Below are positions 16,377-23,473 of a stretch of 64,000 bases of DNA, piece by piece. A model generated the notes under the pieces. It had not been told where the DNA came from, made no database searches, and saw only the letters and a list, made by a program, of their open reading frames with translations. Made by a program: the position numbers and the translations under genes. The first letter of the stretch is position 1. The number at the start of each line of letters is the position of its first letter. Source of the DNA: an uncultured Roseicyclus sp. (lineage in GTDB: Bacteria; Pseudomonadota; Alphaproteobacteria; Rhodobacterales; Rhodobacteraceae); NCBI GenBank assembly GCA_947500415.1, contig CANMRT010000003.1, positions 434,001-498,000 on the forward strand. Direction: 5' to 3'.

Positions 16377-17339
16377 TTACGATCCTATTTGGTGAGACCT
16401 TTGGTATGTCAATCGCTTGCCCACGACGTTGCGAACCGCCAGCGCGGCGCGCTCACGATCATCTGTGCCGTTCGCAACCCGATTGTTATAACGGAAGTCA
16501 AACTCTGCCGCGTAACGGTGCAAGTGCTGCTTGCCACAGTGCTGATACACGCCTTTCATGCCGCGCTTGAAGATGCTGTAGAAGCCTTCAACCGTGTTCG
16601 TATGGACCTCCGGAGCCTCAAGGCGGACATACTCACCCGCGCCGTGACGCGTGAAGTCATGGTCGGCAAACTTTTGGCCAAGGCCAGCGTATTGCTTGGC
16701 TTCATCGGTGTAGACAGTCGCCTCACGCGCGATGTTTTCTTGCAGGATCGGGATAAGTGTCGACTTCTTTAGGTCATCCACGACAATGCTTTTTGCCTGC
16801 TTCGTCTCGCGGTCAACCAAAGTGAGCATTTTCATCTTGTGAGAATAGCCCGCCTTCTTTTCCTTGCCCGGCTCACGACCGATGAATGTTTCATCGACTT
16901 CAACGGTGCCGCCACCGCCACCCATTGGGGCCAGATCGCCAGAGCGCATACACTCGCGGATGCGGTGGGTTAGGAACCATGCGGACTTGTAGGTAATGCC
17001 CAGAACGCGGTGAAGCTGGTGGCTGGAAATACCCTTCTTGCTGGACACCATAAGGTGAATGGCTTGCAGCCACAGGTAAAGCGGCAGGTGGCTTTCCTCG
17101 AAGATGGTGCCCTTGCGCACGGTAAATTGCTTGCGGCACTCACGGCACTTCCACAGGCCGTGACGCTCCTTACCTTCCGGGTTCTTCTTGGAAGGCTTTG
17201 TGCGAACGCCTTCAAGGCGATAGGCGCGGTCGATTACACCACAATGCGGGCAAACCGGGCCGTCCTGCCACAGGATGCTTTCGACGTGTGCGAAAGCAGC
17301 GGCTTCGTCGTGCATGTAAGGGGCGGAAAGAACAGACAT
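16377..17339 (-). CDS. IS1595-family transposase
   Basis: A 320-residue intact transposase. The N-terminal zinc ribbon is CPHCG (near residue 31) paired with CRECRKQF (near 65), then a helix-turn-helix-like region (SSHQLHRVLGITYKSAWFL). The DDE-type core follows: VEVDETFIG (first Asp near 147), VYTDEAKQY (second Asp near 207), HTNTVEGFYSIFKRG (Asn/Glu near 245), all residues in place. It is full length, with no frameshift, so probably active. It is the first gene of a five-gene unit between the element ends; the start lies 45 bp inside the right terminal repeat. Confidence 0.95.
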   Translation of the reverse strand: MSVLSAPYMHDEAAAFAHVESILWQDGPVCPHCGVIDRAYRLEGVRTKPSKKNPEGKERHGLWKCRECRKQFTVRKGTIFEESHLPLYLWLQAIHLMVSSKKGISSHQLHRVLGITYKSAWFLTHRIRECMRSGDLAPMGGGGGTVEVDETFIGREPGKEKKAGYSHKMKMLTLVDRETKQAKSIVVDDLKKSTLIPILQENIAREATVYTDEAKQYAGLGQKFADHDFTRHGAGEYVRLEAPEVHTNTVEGFYSIFKRGMKGVYQHCGKQHLHRYAAEFDFRYNNRVANGTDDRERAALAVRNVVGKRLTYQRSHQIGS

Positions 17340-17383
17340 GGTGAACCTCTAACTTGTTGAGCTAAATATAGAGATTCACGTTG

Positions 17384-17406
17384 GGTTTGTCAAATATACA
17401 ATCGCC
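17384..17406. repeat. Right terminal inverted repeat of the IS1595 element
   Basis: Exact reverse complement of 14796-14818. It lies just upstream of the transposase start and probably overlaps its promoter. Confidence 0.9.
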
Positions 17407-17414
17407 AAAATTTT
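17407..17414. repeat. Right target-site duplication of the IS1595 element
   Basis: AAAATTTT; the left copy at 14788-14795 differs at one position. Confidence 0.6.
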
Positions 17415-17495
17415 TAACATGTCAAATATCTTTAACAACACCAAACACCAGACGGGCAAACCATCCCCCGCTACATCCGGTTCCCCAAAGAAAAA

Positions 17496-17519
17496 GGCCC
17501 CGCCGCAACCGGCAGGGCC
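17496..17519 (-). terminator. rpsA intrinsic terminator
   Basis: On the minus strand GGCCCTGCCG (17519-17510) pairs with CGGCGGGGCC (17505-17496), one mismatch, followed by TTTTTC. It lies about 75 bp after the rpsA stop. Confidence 0.8.
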
Positions 17520-17550
17520 TTCCTCAATTCCTGAAACCCTAAGGCTTACT

Positions 17551-17600
17551 CGTCGCACCAGCAGGCGCGCTTAGTCGTCGCGCCAGCAGACGCGCTTAGT
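17551..17600. repeat. Tandem 25-bp duplication spanning the rpsA stop codon
   Basis: Units 17551-17575 and 17576-17600 agree at 23 of 25 positions. Each carries the minus-strand string ACTAAGCGCG, so the rpsA stop (17596-17598) is repeated once 25 bp downstream. A partial third unit ends at 17550. Confidence 0.75.
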
Positions 17601-19275
17601 CATCGTCGCTTTTCAGCGCGGCGCCCAGGATATCACCCAGCGATGCACCGGAGTCGGAGGAGCCGAACTGTTCCACGGCCTCTTTCTCTTCGGCGATCTC
17701 GCGTGCCTTGATCGACAGACCCAGACGGCGCGACTTGGCGTCGATGTTCGTCACGCGGACGTCCACCTTGTCGCCAACACCGAAACGCTCAGGGCGCTGT
17801 TCAGAGCGGTCACGCGACAGGTCGGAGCGGCGGATGAAGGACTTCATGCCCTCGTATTCCACTTCGATCCCGCCATCCTCGATCGCGGTGACTTCCACCG
17901 TGATGACCGAGCCGCGCTTCACGCCTTCGACGGTCTCGGCAAACGGATCACCGTCCACCGACTTGATCGACAGGCTGATACGCTCTTTGTCGGTGTCGAC
18001 CTCGGTCACAACCGCCTTGACGATGTCGCCCTTGCGGTATTCGCCGATCACATCCTCGCCACGACCTTCCCAAGTCAGGTCGGAGAGGTGAACCATGCCG
18101 TCGATCTCGCCTTCGAGGCCAACAAACAGACCGAACTCGGTGATGTTCTTGACTTCGCCTTCGACCTGCGTGCCCTCGGGGTGGCTCTCTGCGAACACTT
18201 CCCATGGGTTGCGCATGGTCTGCTTGAGGCCAAGCGACACGCGGCGTTTGACCGGATCGATCTCCAGAACCATGACCTCAACCTCTTGCGAGGTCGAAAC
18301 GATCTTGCCCGGATGCACGTTCTTCTTGGTCCAGCTCATTTCAGAGACGTGGACCAGACCTTCAACGCCCGGCTCCAGCTCAACAAACGCACCGTAATCG
18401 GTGATGTTCGTCACGCGGCCCGTGTGAACGCTATCCAGCGGGTATTTGCCCTGAACGGCATCCCATGGATCGTCCTGCAGCTGCTTCATGCCAAGGCTGA
18501 TGCGGTGCGTGTCCTTGTTGACCTTGATGACCTGCACCTTGACCGTCTCGCCGATGGTCAGGATGTCTTTGGGGTCGTTCACACGGCGCCAGGCCATGTC
18601 GGTCACGTGCAGCAGGCCGTCCACACCACCCAGGTCGACGAACGCGCCGTACTCGGTGATGTTCTTGACGACACCGTCCACCACGTCGCCTTCGTTCAGC
18701 TTGCCGATCACTTCGGCCCGCTGCTCGGCACGGGACTCTTCCAGGATCGCGCGGCGCGAGACAACGATGTTGCCGCGACGACGGTCCATCTTCAGAATCT
18801 GGAACGGCTGCTTGAGGCCCATCAACGGGCCCGCATCGCGCACGGGGCGGACATCGACCTGAGAGCCGGGCAAGAACGCAACAGCGCCCCCCAGATCCAC
18901 GGTGAAACCACCCTTCACGCGGCCAAAGATTGCGCCTTCGACACGCTCTTCTGCGGCATAGGCCTTTTCCAGACGATCCCAGGCGGCCTCACGGCGGGCC
19001 ATCTCGTGCGACAGCACGGCCTCACCACGGGCGTTCTCGACGTTGCGAAGATAGACTTCGACTTCGTCACCGACCTCAATCGAGGGCGCTTCACCGGGAT
19101 TTGCGAATTCTTTGAGTTCGACACGGCCTTCCATCTTGTAGCCGACGTCGATGATGGCTTGTCCCGCTTCAATCGCGATGACCTTGCCTTTGACAACCGA
19201 GCCCTCTTCGGGCGTGTCAATTTCGAAGCTTTCGTTCAGGAGGGCTTCGAATTCCTCCATGGTTGCATTTGCCAT
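17596..19275 (-). CDS. rpsA: 30S ribosomal protein S1
   Basis: A 559-residue ribosomal protein S1 that recruits mRNA to the 30S subunit. Six S1 (OB-fold) domains are visible. The first begins GSVVKGKVIAIEAGQAIIDVGYK (about residue 20), the later ones share the EYGAFVDLGGVDGLLHVTDMAW and DYGAFVELEPGVEGLVHVSEMSW patterns, and the last ends in a region rich in Glu and Asp. MANATMEEFEALL was chosen as start because it is the family N-terminus; the frame extends 49 codons upstream. No strong ribosome binding site precedes it, which is usual for rpsA. Its usual neighbours cmk and aroA are displaced 2-8 kb upstream. Confidence 0.96.
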   Translation of the reverse strand: MANATMEEFEALLNESFEIDTPEEGSVVKGKVIAIEAGQAIIDVGYKMEGRVELKEFANPGEAPSIEVGDEVEVYLRNVENARGEAVLSHEMARREAAWDRLEKAYAAEERVEGAIFGRVKGGFTVDLGGAVAFLPGSQVDVRPVRDAGPLMGLKQPFQILKMDRRRGNIVVSRRAILEESRAEQRAEVIGKLNEGDVVDGVVKNITEYGAFVDLGGVDGLLHVTDMAWRRVNDPKDILTIGETVKVQVIKVNKDTHRISLGMKQLQDDPWDAVQGKYPLDSVHTGRVTNITDYGAFVELEPGVEGLVHVSEMSWTKKNVHPGKIVSTSQEVEVMVLEIDPVKRRVSLGLKQTMRNPWEVFAESHPEGTQVEGEVKNITEFGLFVGLEGEIDGMVHLSDLTWEGRGEDVIGEYRKGDIVKAVVTEVDTDKERISLSIKSVDGDPFAETVEGVKRGSVITVEVTAIEDGGIEVEYEGMKSFIRRSDLSRDRSEQRPERFGVGDKVDVRVTNIDAKSRRLGLSIKAREIAEEKEAVEQFGSSDSGASLGDILGAALKSDDD

Positions 19276-19526
19276 GTGGCTTTGGGTTCCTATTCGGTTT
19301 TGATCTGGCCGCGCGGTTGTCTCCGCCGGTCTTTGATTGCGTTTTTCCGCGATGGTGCTCCGAAAACGAAAGAAGGCGGGACGTATCCCACCTGCCTGCA
19401 CCTTCGCCCACGATTTATGCACCGCCTTGGACTGGCGCGCGTATAGCGTTGCCTGCCTGAATGCACAAGCCCCGCGCGCCGGTTGGAGCCGCGGGGGGGG
19501 CCTATTGCTGCTTTCTCAGGTCTGGG
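19276..19526. other. rpsA leader / outer-membrane protein 3' region
   Basis: This 251-bp non-coding stretch must contain the rpsA promoter and leader. It includes the hairpin CCCCGCG (19470-19476) / CGCGGGG (19490-19496) just after the outer-membrane protein stop, a plausible terminator with a weak U-run, and an eight-G tract at 19493-19500. Confidence 0.5.
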
Positions 19527-20132
19527 TCAGAACCGGAAGCCAAACCGGATGCGGAACGTCTCGTCCTCAACCGAGATATCGCCAACCGTGGCGAGCGTGA
19601 AAGGTCCCGACATATCACGCATCACGTACTCAGCCCCCACAAACGTGTTGTTGGGAAGCGCGTAGTCCACACCAATGCCATATGTCACGCCTTGCATCCG
19701 GGCTTGGCGCGACAAGATCGCAATATAGGTCTGCTCAGCGTAACCAACGGATGCGGTTACAAGAACGCGATCAAACGCGTAGCCGCCGCGAATGCGCGCT
19801 TCGAATATACCGCCCAGCCGGTCTGCGCTAAAACGAACGGTTGGCGCATTGTAGACCACTGCATGGATTTCAGCGCCGGCCACGATTTGGCCGAACTGAT
19901 GATTGTAACCACCAAAGAACCCCACCGCCGACGCTTCCATCGTCGTCGTGTCGGAGTTTGGAATTAGCTCATAGGAGATGGCTGGCTCATAGCCCATCGA
20001 ATACGACACACCGCCATAAATTCCGGTCCAGTCGAAACCCTGCGGCGCTGCATCAAGCGAGGATTGTGCTGCCGCCGGTGTGGAGAAAGCGAGCGCGACG
20101 GCCATCGCGGTAGTGGCAAGACGAATCATCAT
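19527..20132 (-). CDS. Outer-membrane beta-barrel protein
   Basis: A 201-residue protein with a signal peptide (IRLATTAMAVALAFSTPAAAQ, cleavage near residue 23) and a mature part of alternating beta strands (WTGIYGGVSYSMGYE, GFFGGYNHQFGQIVAGAEIH, YGIGVDYALPNNTFVGAEY). It ends in the aromatic FRIRFGFRF recognised by the BAM machinery. It resembles the 8-stranded Omp25/31 (RopB-like) porin-family proteins of alphaproteobacteria. GAGG lies 5 nt before the first of two consecutive ATG codons. It probably serves envelope integrity; no specific substrate. It lies between rpsA and the KAP remnant. Confidence 0.85.
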   Translation of the reverse strand: MMIRLATTAMAVALAFSTPAAAQSSLDAAPQGFDWTGIYGGVSYSMGYEPAISYELIPNSDTTTMEASAVGFFGGYNHQFGQIVAGAEIHAVVYNAPTVRFSADRLGGIFEARIRGGYAFDRVLVTASVGYAEQTYIAILSRQARMQGVTYGIGVDYALPNNTFVGAEYVMRDMSGPFTLATVGDISVEDETFRIRFGFRF

Positions 20133-20242
20133 TAAACCTCAAAAAAAGGGGTCCGCTGATCGCAGCTTACCTCCTTTTCCGACTGACGCTTCAGGGATTG
20201 ACGCTCATTTGCCTTGAATGCTTGAAACCGTGTGGCAGATTG

Positions 20243-20276
20243 GCAACCGGCGAAGATGCGATATCCGGTTGCTTTT
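20243..20276 (+). terminator. Hairpin with T-run near the KAP remnant
   Basis: GCAACCGG (20243-20250) and CCGGTTGC (20265-20272) form a perfect 8-bp stem followed by TTTT on the plus strand. No plus-strand gene is evident upstream. It may act against antisense transcription or end an unannotated small RNA from 20133-20240. Confidence 0.45.
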
Positions 20277-20300
20277 GGTTCCGTCGGCGGCAACGTACGG

Positions 20301-20684
20301 CTAGAAATTGCACCCAGGGCAATCGCCTTTGTTTGCCTCAGCGACTTGGTCTTGGCAAACCGCGCGTCGAAGCTGGCCGTGCAAACCGCGTGTAACCTTG
20401 CCCCCCACCAACGCCCCGATAAACGTCACCACCGGATCGCCTGAGTGATCCGACTGCCGCGCGTCGATCTCTACGACGACCTCACCAGCCGTGCGCAACT
20501 CCTTCGCCCAGTTCTCCCGAAAGAACGTCTTCCCGCGCCCGAACCCAGCCTCAATCGAAATCACCTTCGACCCCGGCTCATCCGCGCCGACAGACTGCAC
20601 CAATTTCGTGAAGGTCGCCCCGACGTCCCTGAACCCCAGAAGGTCGCCGCCCCAAGTCTCCGTCTGCTTCGTCACGTCACCCAC
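20301..20684 (-). pseudogene. Truncated KAP-family P-loop NTPase
   Basis: A 127-codon reading frame whose first 95 residues match the N-terminus of KAP NTPases: LGFRDVGATFTKLVQS, then VISIEAGFGRGKTFFRENW (Walker A GFGRGKT at about 48-54) and DARQSDHSGDPVVTFIGALV. Full-length relatives are several hundred residues long and have Walker B and sensor regions that are missing here. After residue 95 the sequence becomes Arg/Cys-rich and unlike the family. It is therefore a 3'-truncated remnant. The start would be GTG at 20684 without a good ribosome binding site. Five palindromes lie 62-181 bp upstream. Confidence 0.7.
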
Positions 20685-20745
20685 TTGCGTGCTGCCTTAC
20701 CCGGACATCACGTTACGCCAGACCGCCCGCGCCGCACCACGGGAA

Positions 20746-20865
20746 ATGCGTTCAGTTGAACGCATCCGGGTCCGTTCACGTGAACACATCGGAATCTGCT
20801 CAGATGAACGCACTTTTCGGAAATTATCTGCTCAACTGAACGCATATGCGTTCACGGGAACGCAG
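20746..20865. repeat. Array of five imperfect palindromes (GCGTTCA-NN-TGAACGC)
   Basis: Palindrome centres lie at about 20755, 20779, 20803, 20835 and 20855. The first is ATGCGTTCAGTTGAACGCAT (20746-20765, 9-bp perfect arms), the second GTTCACGTGAAC (20774-20785, perfect). The third and fourth have CTCA in the left arm, and the fifth is GCGTTCACGGGAACGC. Spacing is 24, 24, 32 and 20 bp. Between sites four and five, 20837-20854 is itself a perfect 18-bp palindrome. The array fills the gap between the YbjN-like gene and the KAP remnant. It is a candidate multi-site operator or DNA-segregation-like site. Confidence 0.75.
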
Positions 20866-20866
20866 T

Positions 20867-21379
20867 TTAGAGTTCTTCACCCAGTTCCAAAAGCTCCTGG
20901 ATCAACCCACGCGTATCGCCGCCGCCGAACATCACAGCGCCCGAGGAATAGGTGTCGCCAAAGGTCTGCGCCAAGGTCACCGTCTGCGCGATGCCCGAGA
21001 TCAATTGTTCCGTCTCCAGAGGTGAAAGCGGATGGATGAAAGTCGACCAAACCCTATTGTTTGCAATGGCATAGCGGGCGTCCAGCGCCGTGTCGAAGTT
21101 GGCCTGCATCAGCCGCAAAAGCGCCCCGTCGTCCAACCCCTCAGCCGACGAGATCGGCACCAGAATACGCATCCGATCCGCGGCCGGATCCATAATCACC
21201 GTAACCGGAACACTGGCCACCGTGAAAGACATTCCGTTGGGCTCAATCACAGCCTCCGGATCAAGAACCGTAAAGATTTCCGCCATCCGCTCCGGCGTCA
21301 TCGGAGGCTCAGATTCCTGCGCGAGCGCGCCGAAAGGCAGCAATGAAATCAATAAGATAAGGGATAGTTTTCGGGTCAT
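20867..21379 (-). CDS. Periplasmic YbjN-like protein
   Basis: A 170-residue protein with a signal peptide (KLSLILLISLLPFGALA, cleavage near residue 20) and one domain of the YbjN/type III chaperone-like fold. Features: MAEIFTVLDPEAVIEPNGMSFTV, a beta segment with RMRILVPIS, LLRLMQANFDTALDARYAI, then FIHPLSPLETEQLISGI. A glycine-rich GAVMFGGGDT lies near the C-terminus. It is predicted periplasmic; the function of the secreted members is unknown. It lies downstream of cmk by about 100 bp and could be co-transcribed with it. Confidence 0.75.
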   Translation of the reverse strand: MTRKLSLILLISLLPFGALAQESEPPMTPERMAEIFTVLDPEAVIEPNGMSFTVASVPVTVIMDPAADRMRILVPISSAEGLDDGALLRLMQANFDTALDARYAIANNRVWSTFIHPLSPLETEQLISGIAQTVTLAQTFGDTYSSGAVMFGGGDTRGLIQELLELGEEL

Positions 21380-21482
21380 GGACAGGCTCCGGATGCGCTA
21401 TGGATCACGTTAGCCTAGCCGCAAACTGGCCCGTCCCAAACCCCGGAAAACCACACCTCTGGTCACGACCTCGGCACGGAAA

Positions 21483-22097
21483 TCAACCCGCCCGACGCGC
21501 CTCAACAGCCGCAATCGCGGCCGCAACCGCCTCTTCAATGCTCAAATCGCTCGTATCCAGCACAAGCGCATCCTCAGCGGCCACCATGGGCGCCGTCGCC
21601 CGCTCCGCATCACGCGCGTCTCGGGCCTTTACATCCGCCAAAACCGTATCAAAATCAGCGGCTTGGCCGCGCCCTTGCAGCTCGTCCATCCGCCGCTTCG
21701 CGCGCACTTCAGCGCTCGCCGTCACGAATAATTTCACCTCGGCGCGCGGGCAAATCACCGTCCCAATGTCGCGCCCATCCAGTACAGCCCCACCGACGCG
21801 GTGTGCGAAAGCACGTTGAAAATCAAGCAGATACGCCCGCACCTCGGGGATCACTGCCACCCGAGAGGCCGCCTGCGCCACTTCCGCCGTGCGCAACTCA
21901 TCCGGGTTCGCCAGATGCTCCGGCGTCAGATCCCGCGCCGCATCCTCAGCCTTTTCCCCCGCCAGCATCCGCGCGCCAACAGCACGATACAGCAATCCCG
22001 TATCCAGATGCCCAAACCCGAAATGGCCCGCAACCGCGCGACCAATCGTGCCCTTCCCCGCCGCAGCGGGACCATCAATGGCGACTGTAAATCTCAT
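21483..22097 (-). CDS. cmk: (d)CMP kinase
   Basis: A 204-residue cytidylate kinase (ATP + CMP/dCMP to CDP/dCDP). The P-loop is [17 protein letters not shown] (residues 7-23), the CMP-binding region is [12 protein letters not shown] (about 30-41) and [20 protein letters not shown] (about 105-124), and the lid has [14 protein letters not shown]. Length is usual for the small cmk of alphaproteobacteria. MRFTVAIDG was chosen as start; the frame extends 78 codons upstream over the neighbouring gene. It overlaps the upstream membrane gene by 4 bp (ATGA). It is normally next to aroA and rpsA; here both are separated from it. Confidence 0.95.
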   Translation of the reverse strand: MRFTVAIDGPAAAGKGTIGRAVAGHFGFGHLDTGLLYRAVGARMLAGEKAEDAARDLTPEHLANPDELRTAEVAQAASRVAVIPEVRAYLLDFQRAFAHRVGGAVLDGRDIGTVICPRAEVKLFVTASAEVRAKRRMDELQGRGQAADFDTVLADVKARDARDAERATAPMVAAEDALVLDTSDLSIEEAVAAAIAAVEARRAG

Positions 22098-22588
22098 GCC
22101 TTTCTGGTTCTCACATACACCAACAGGAGTGCAATCATGCTCACGATCAAAAGCGCGTATTTCGTCTGGGTGAGTGCGCTGGCGAAAGCGATAACGTCTG
22201 GCGAGGACGTCACATCGGCGCGCAGAATGCCTGCGACGCGGGCGTTTTCCCACAGGTCCGCGATCACGTAACCGATTGGCCAAACTGCAAGAAACCGCCA
22301 TGATCCACCGGGCAGTCGCCAAAGCGGCCAAGCCAGAAGCACCCCAAGCGCCACCGGGAACACGGTGTCGAGCAACCGGACATCATTGAGGTAAACCGTG
22401 CGCCCTTGGTCGCTAAGCGCCACCAAAAACGCCTGCGCATCCTCATAGGAATACCCAAGCAATCGCCCGTCAAATGGCGTCAGCCCCCCAGCTTCGGGAA
22501 CAAGTTGCGCGAACCATATCCAAGCCAGACCGGCGTAAAGTGCTGCCGTCAGAACCGCCAAACCCTTCCAAAGGCGCCATTCGCTCAT
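22094..22588 (-). CDS. Membrane protein, conserved hypothetical
   Basis: A 164-residue membrane protein with about four helices (residues 9-30, 72-90, 97-112, 140-160) and a periplasmic or cytoplasmic loop containing [32 protein letters not shown] do not recognise a named family. The start overlaps the stop of the GFA-family gene by 4 bp and its stop overlaps the cmk start by 4 bp, so the three form an operon. The function is unknown. Confidence 0.75.
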   Translation of the reverse strand: MSEWRLWKGLAVLTAALYAGLAWIWFAQLVPEAGGLTPFDGRLLGYSYEDAQAFLVALSDQGRTVYLNDVRLLDTVFPVALGVLLAWPLWRLPGGSWRFLAVWPIGYVIADLWENARVAGILRADVTSSPDVIAFASALTQTKYALLIVSMIALLLVYVRTRKA

Positions 22589-22995
22589 TCTGGAACCCGT
22601 GTGGTCAAATTCGCGTCGTAGCCACCCGCCTTGGGCAAATCATCGGTCAGCTCGTAGTATCCGCCCTTGTCATCGCAGTAGATATGCCCGGCCATCCGCA
22701 GGTCCGGATCGCCATCCAAAACTCCGGCGAATATGGATAAATTCGCGCCATCCCCGTCCCAAAAGAGGTTCGAGCCGCAGGTGCCGCAGAAGCCCCGACG
22801 CGCCGTGTCGGAGGAAGCGTACCAAACTGGCTCTCCCTCAATCACAACATGTTCGCGCGCCGCAGACGTCGCCGCAACGTGGTGGCCTGAGGTCTTTCGG
22901 CATTGGGTGCAATGGCAGGCAATCACGGGCCTGAGCGGGCCGATAACGTCAAAGCGGACCGCTCCACAAAGGCAGGAACCTGTCACGACAGTCAT
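22585..22995 (-). CDS. GFA-family (CENP-V-like) zinc protein
   Basis: A 136-residue protein of the GFA (glutathione-dependent formaldehyde-activating-like) family. Zinc-binding cysteines: GSCLCGAVRFDV (residues 7-18), CHCTQCRKTSGH (about 26-37) and FCGTCGSNLFW (about 68-78), all conserved. The fold is a beta-tent with structural and catalytic zinc; true activity is rarely known. First gene of the operon GFA-membrane protein-cmk. No clear ribosome binding site adjustment is needed for the ATG at 22995. Confidence 0.87.
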   Translation of the reverse strand: MTVVTGSCLCGAVRFDVIGPLRPVIACHCTQCRKTSGHHVAATSAAREHVVIEGEPVWYASSDTARRGFCGTCGSNLFWDGDGANLSIFAGVLDGDPDLRMAGHIYCDDKGGYYELTDDLPKAGGYDANLTTRVPE

Positions 22996-23050
22996 GGGAA
23001 TTCTCCGCTGTTTCGCGTGTCAGGCTATCGCCCAACCCATCGCCAAAATG

Positions 23051-23398
23051 TCACGAGACCGACGGATCACCCTCTGCATCCGGCCCATCCTGCGCCATTT
23101 CTTCGCGCACTTCCCGGCGCAGCGCGCGCGACGGCGGGCAGACTTCCTGCATGAAGGTCCAAAGGTGCCCGGCAAGGTTATCCTGCTCCATTCCATACAG
23201 AATGAACTGCCCTTCCCGCTTCTTCCAGATCAGCCCGGAAGATTCGAGAACCGACAAATGCTTGCTGACAGCAGGCTTGGACATGTCGAAGCGGTCGGCA
23301 ATCGCCCCGGCGTGGAGCGGCCTTTCCCTCAGATAAGCAAGGATTTTTCGCCGTGTGGTCGAGGAAAGCGCTTCAAAGACTTTTTCAGGACTTGACAT
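23051..23398 (-). CDS. ArsR-family winged-helix regulator
   Basis: A 115-residue repressor-type protein. The winged helix spans residues 5-80 (EKVFEALSSTTRRKILAYLRE, HAGAIADRFDMSKPAVSKHLSVLESSGL, KKREGQFILYG). The metal-binding Cys motif of the ArsR/SmtB sensors is missing, so it belongs to the non-metal subgroup. It is divergent from the desaturase operon with 75 bp between, containing repeated TTAACT/AGTTAA-like half sites (near 23408-23450), and probably regulates it. Downstream lies the GFA operon. Confidence 0.85.
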   Translation of the reverse strand: MSSPEKVFEALSSTTRRKILAYLRERPLHAGAIADRFDMSKPAVSKHLSVLESSGLIWKKREGQFILYGMEQDNLAGHLWTFMQEVCPPSRALRREVREEMAQDGPDAEGDPSVS

Positions 23399-23473
23399 AT
23401 TTCACCAATTAACTCACAGGTTAAATAGAGATTTCACTTATTAGTTAAATGATGAACCGCAGAGGTGCAAGGG

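Larger units (their letters stand above)
14796..17406 (-). mobile_element. IS1595-family element with four passenger genes
   Basis: A 2611-bp element bounded by perfect 23-bp inverted repeats: the left at 14796-14818 reads GGCGATTGTATATTTGACAA+ACC, and the right at 17384-17406 is its exact reverse complement. It contains, in minus-strand order, an intact transposase, two translationally coupled genes of unknown function and two 50-residue ORFs, the last ending 1 bp inside the left repeat. All five genes run in one direction with short gaps or overlaps. The passenger genes are visibly less GC-rich than the flanks. The degree of decay is minimal, suggesting recent insertion. Confidence 0.88.

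Noticed and set aside
14781-17425. CATGTCAA on both sides of the IS element as an 8-bp target duplication
   Set aside because: With these boundaries the terminal repeats would have unequal lengths (4-bp offset). Ends at GGCGATTG give perfect 23-bp repeats and an AT-rich duplication, and the CATGTCAAA copies are better explained as repeated operator sites of the interrupted promoter.
18088-19446. Plus-strand open frame of 452 codons
   Set aside because: Antisense shadow of rpsA; composition reflects the reverse frame of repeated S1 domains.
19493-19500. Eight-G tract as a phase-variation site
   Set aside because: It lies in the stem of a terminator-like hairpin outside any coding region, and no promoter spacing effect can be argued.
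20746-20865. LexA boxes in the palindrome array
   Set aside because: Alphaproteobacterial LexA sites are direct repeats GTTC-N7-GTTC; the array is made of inverted GTTCA/TGAAC with a 2-nt centre.
20746-20865. CRISPR array
   Set aside because: Repeat units are short palindromes with 20-32 bp centre spacing and no distinct spacers; no cas genes nearby.
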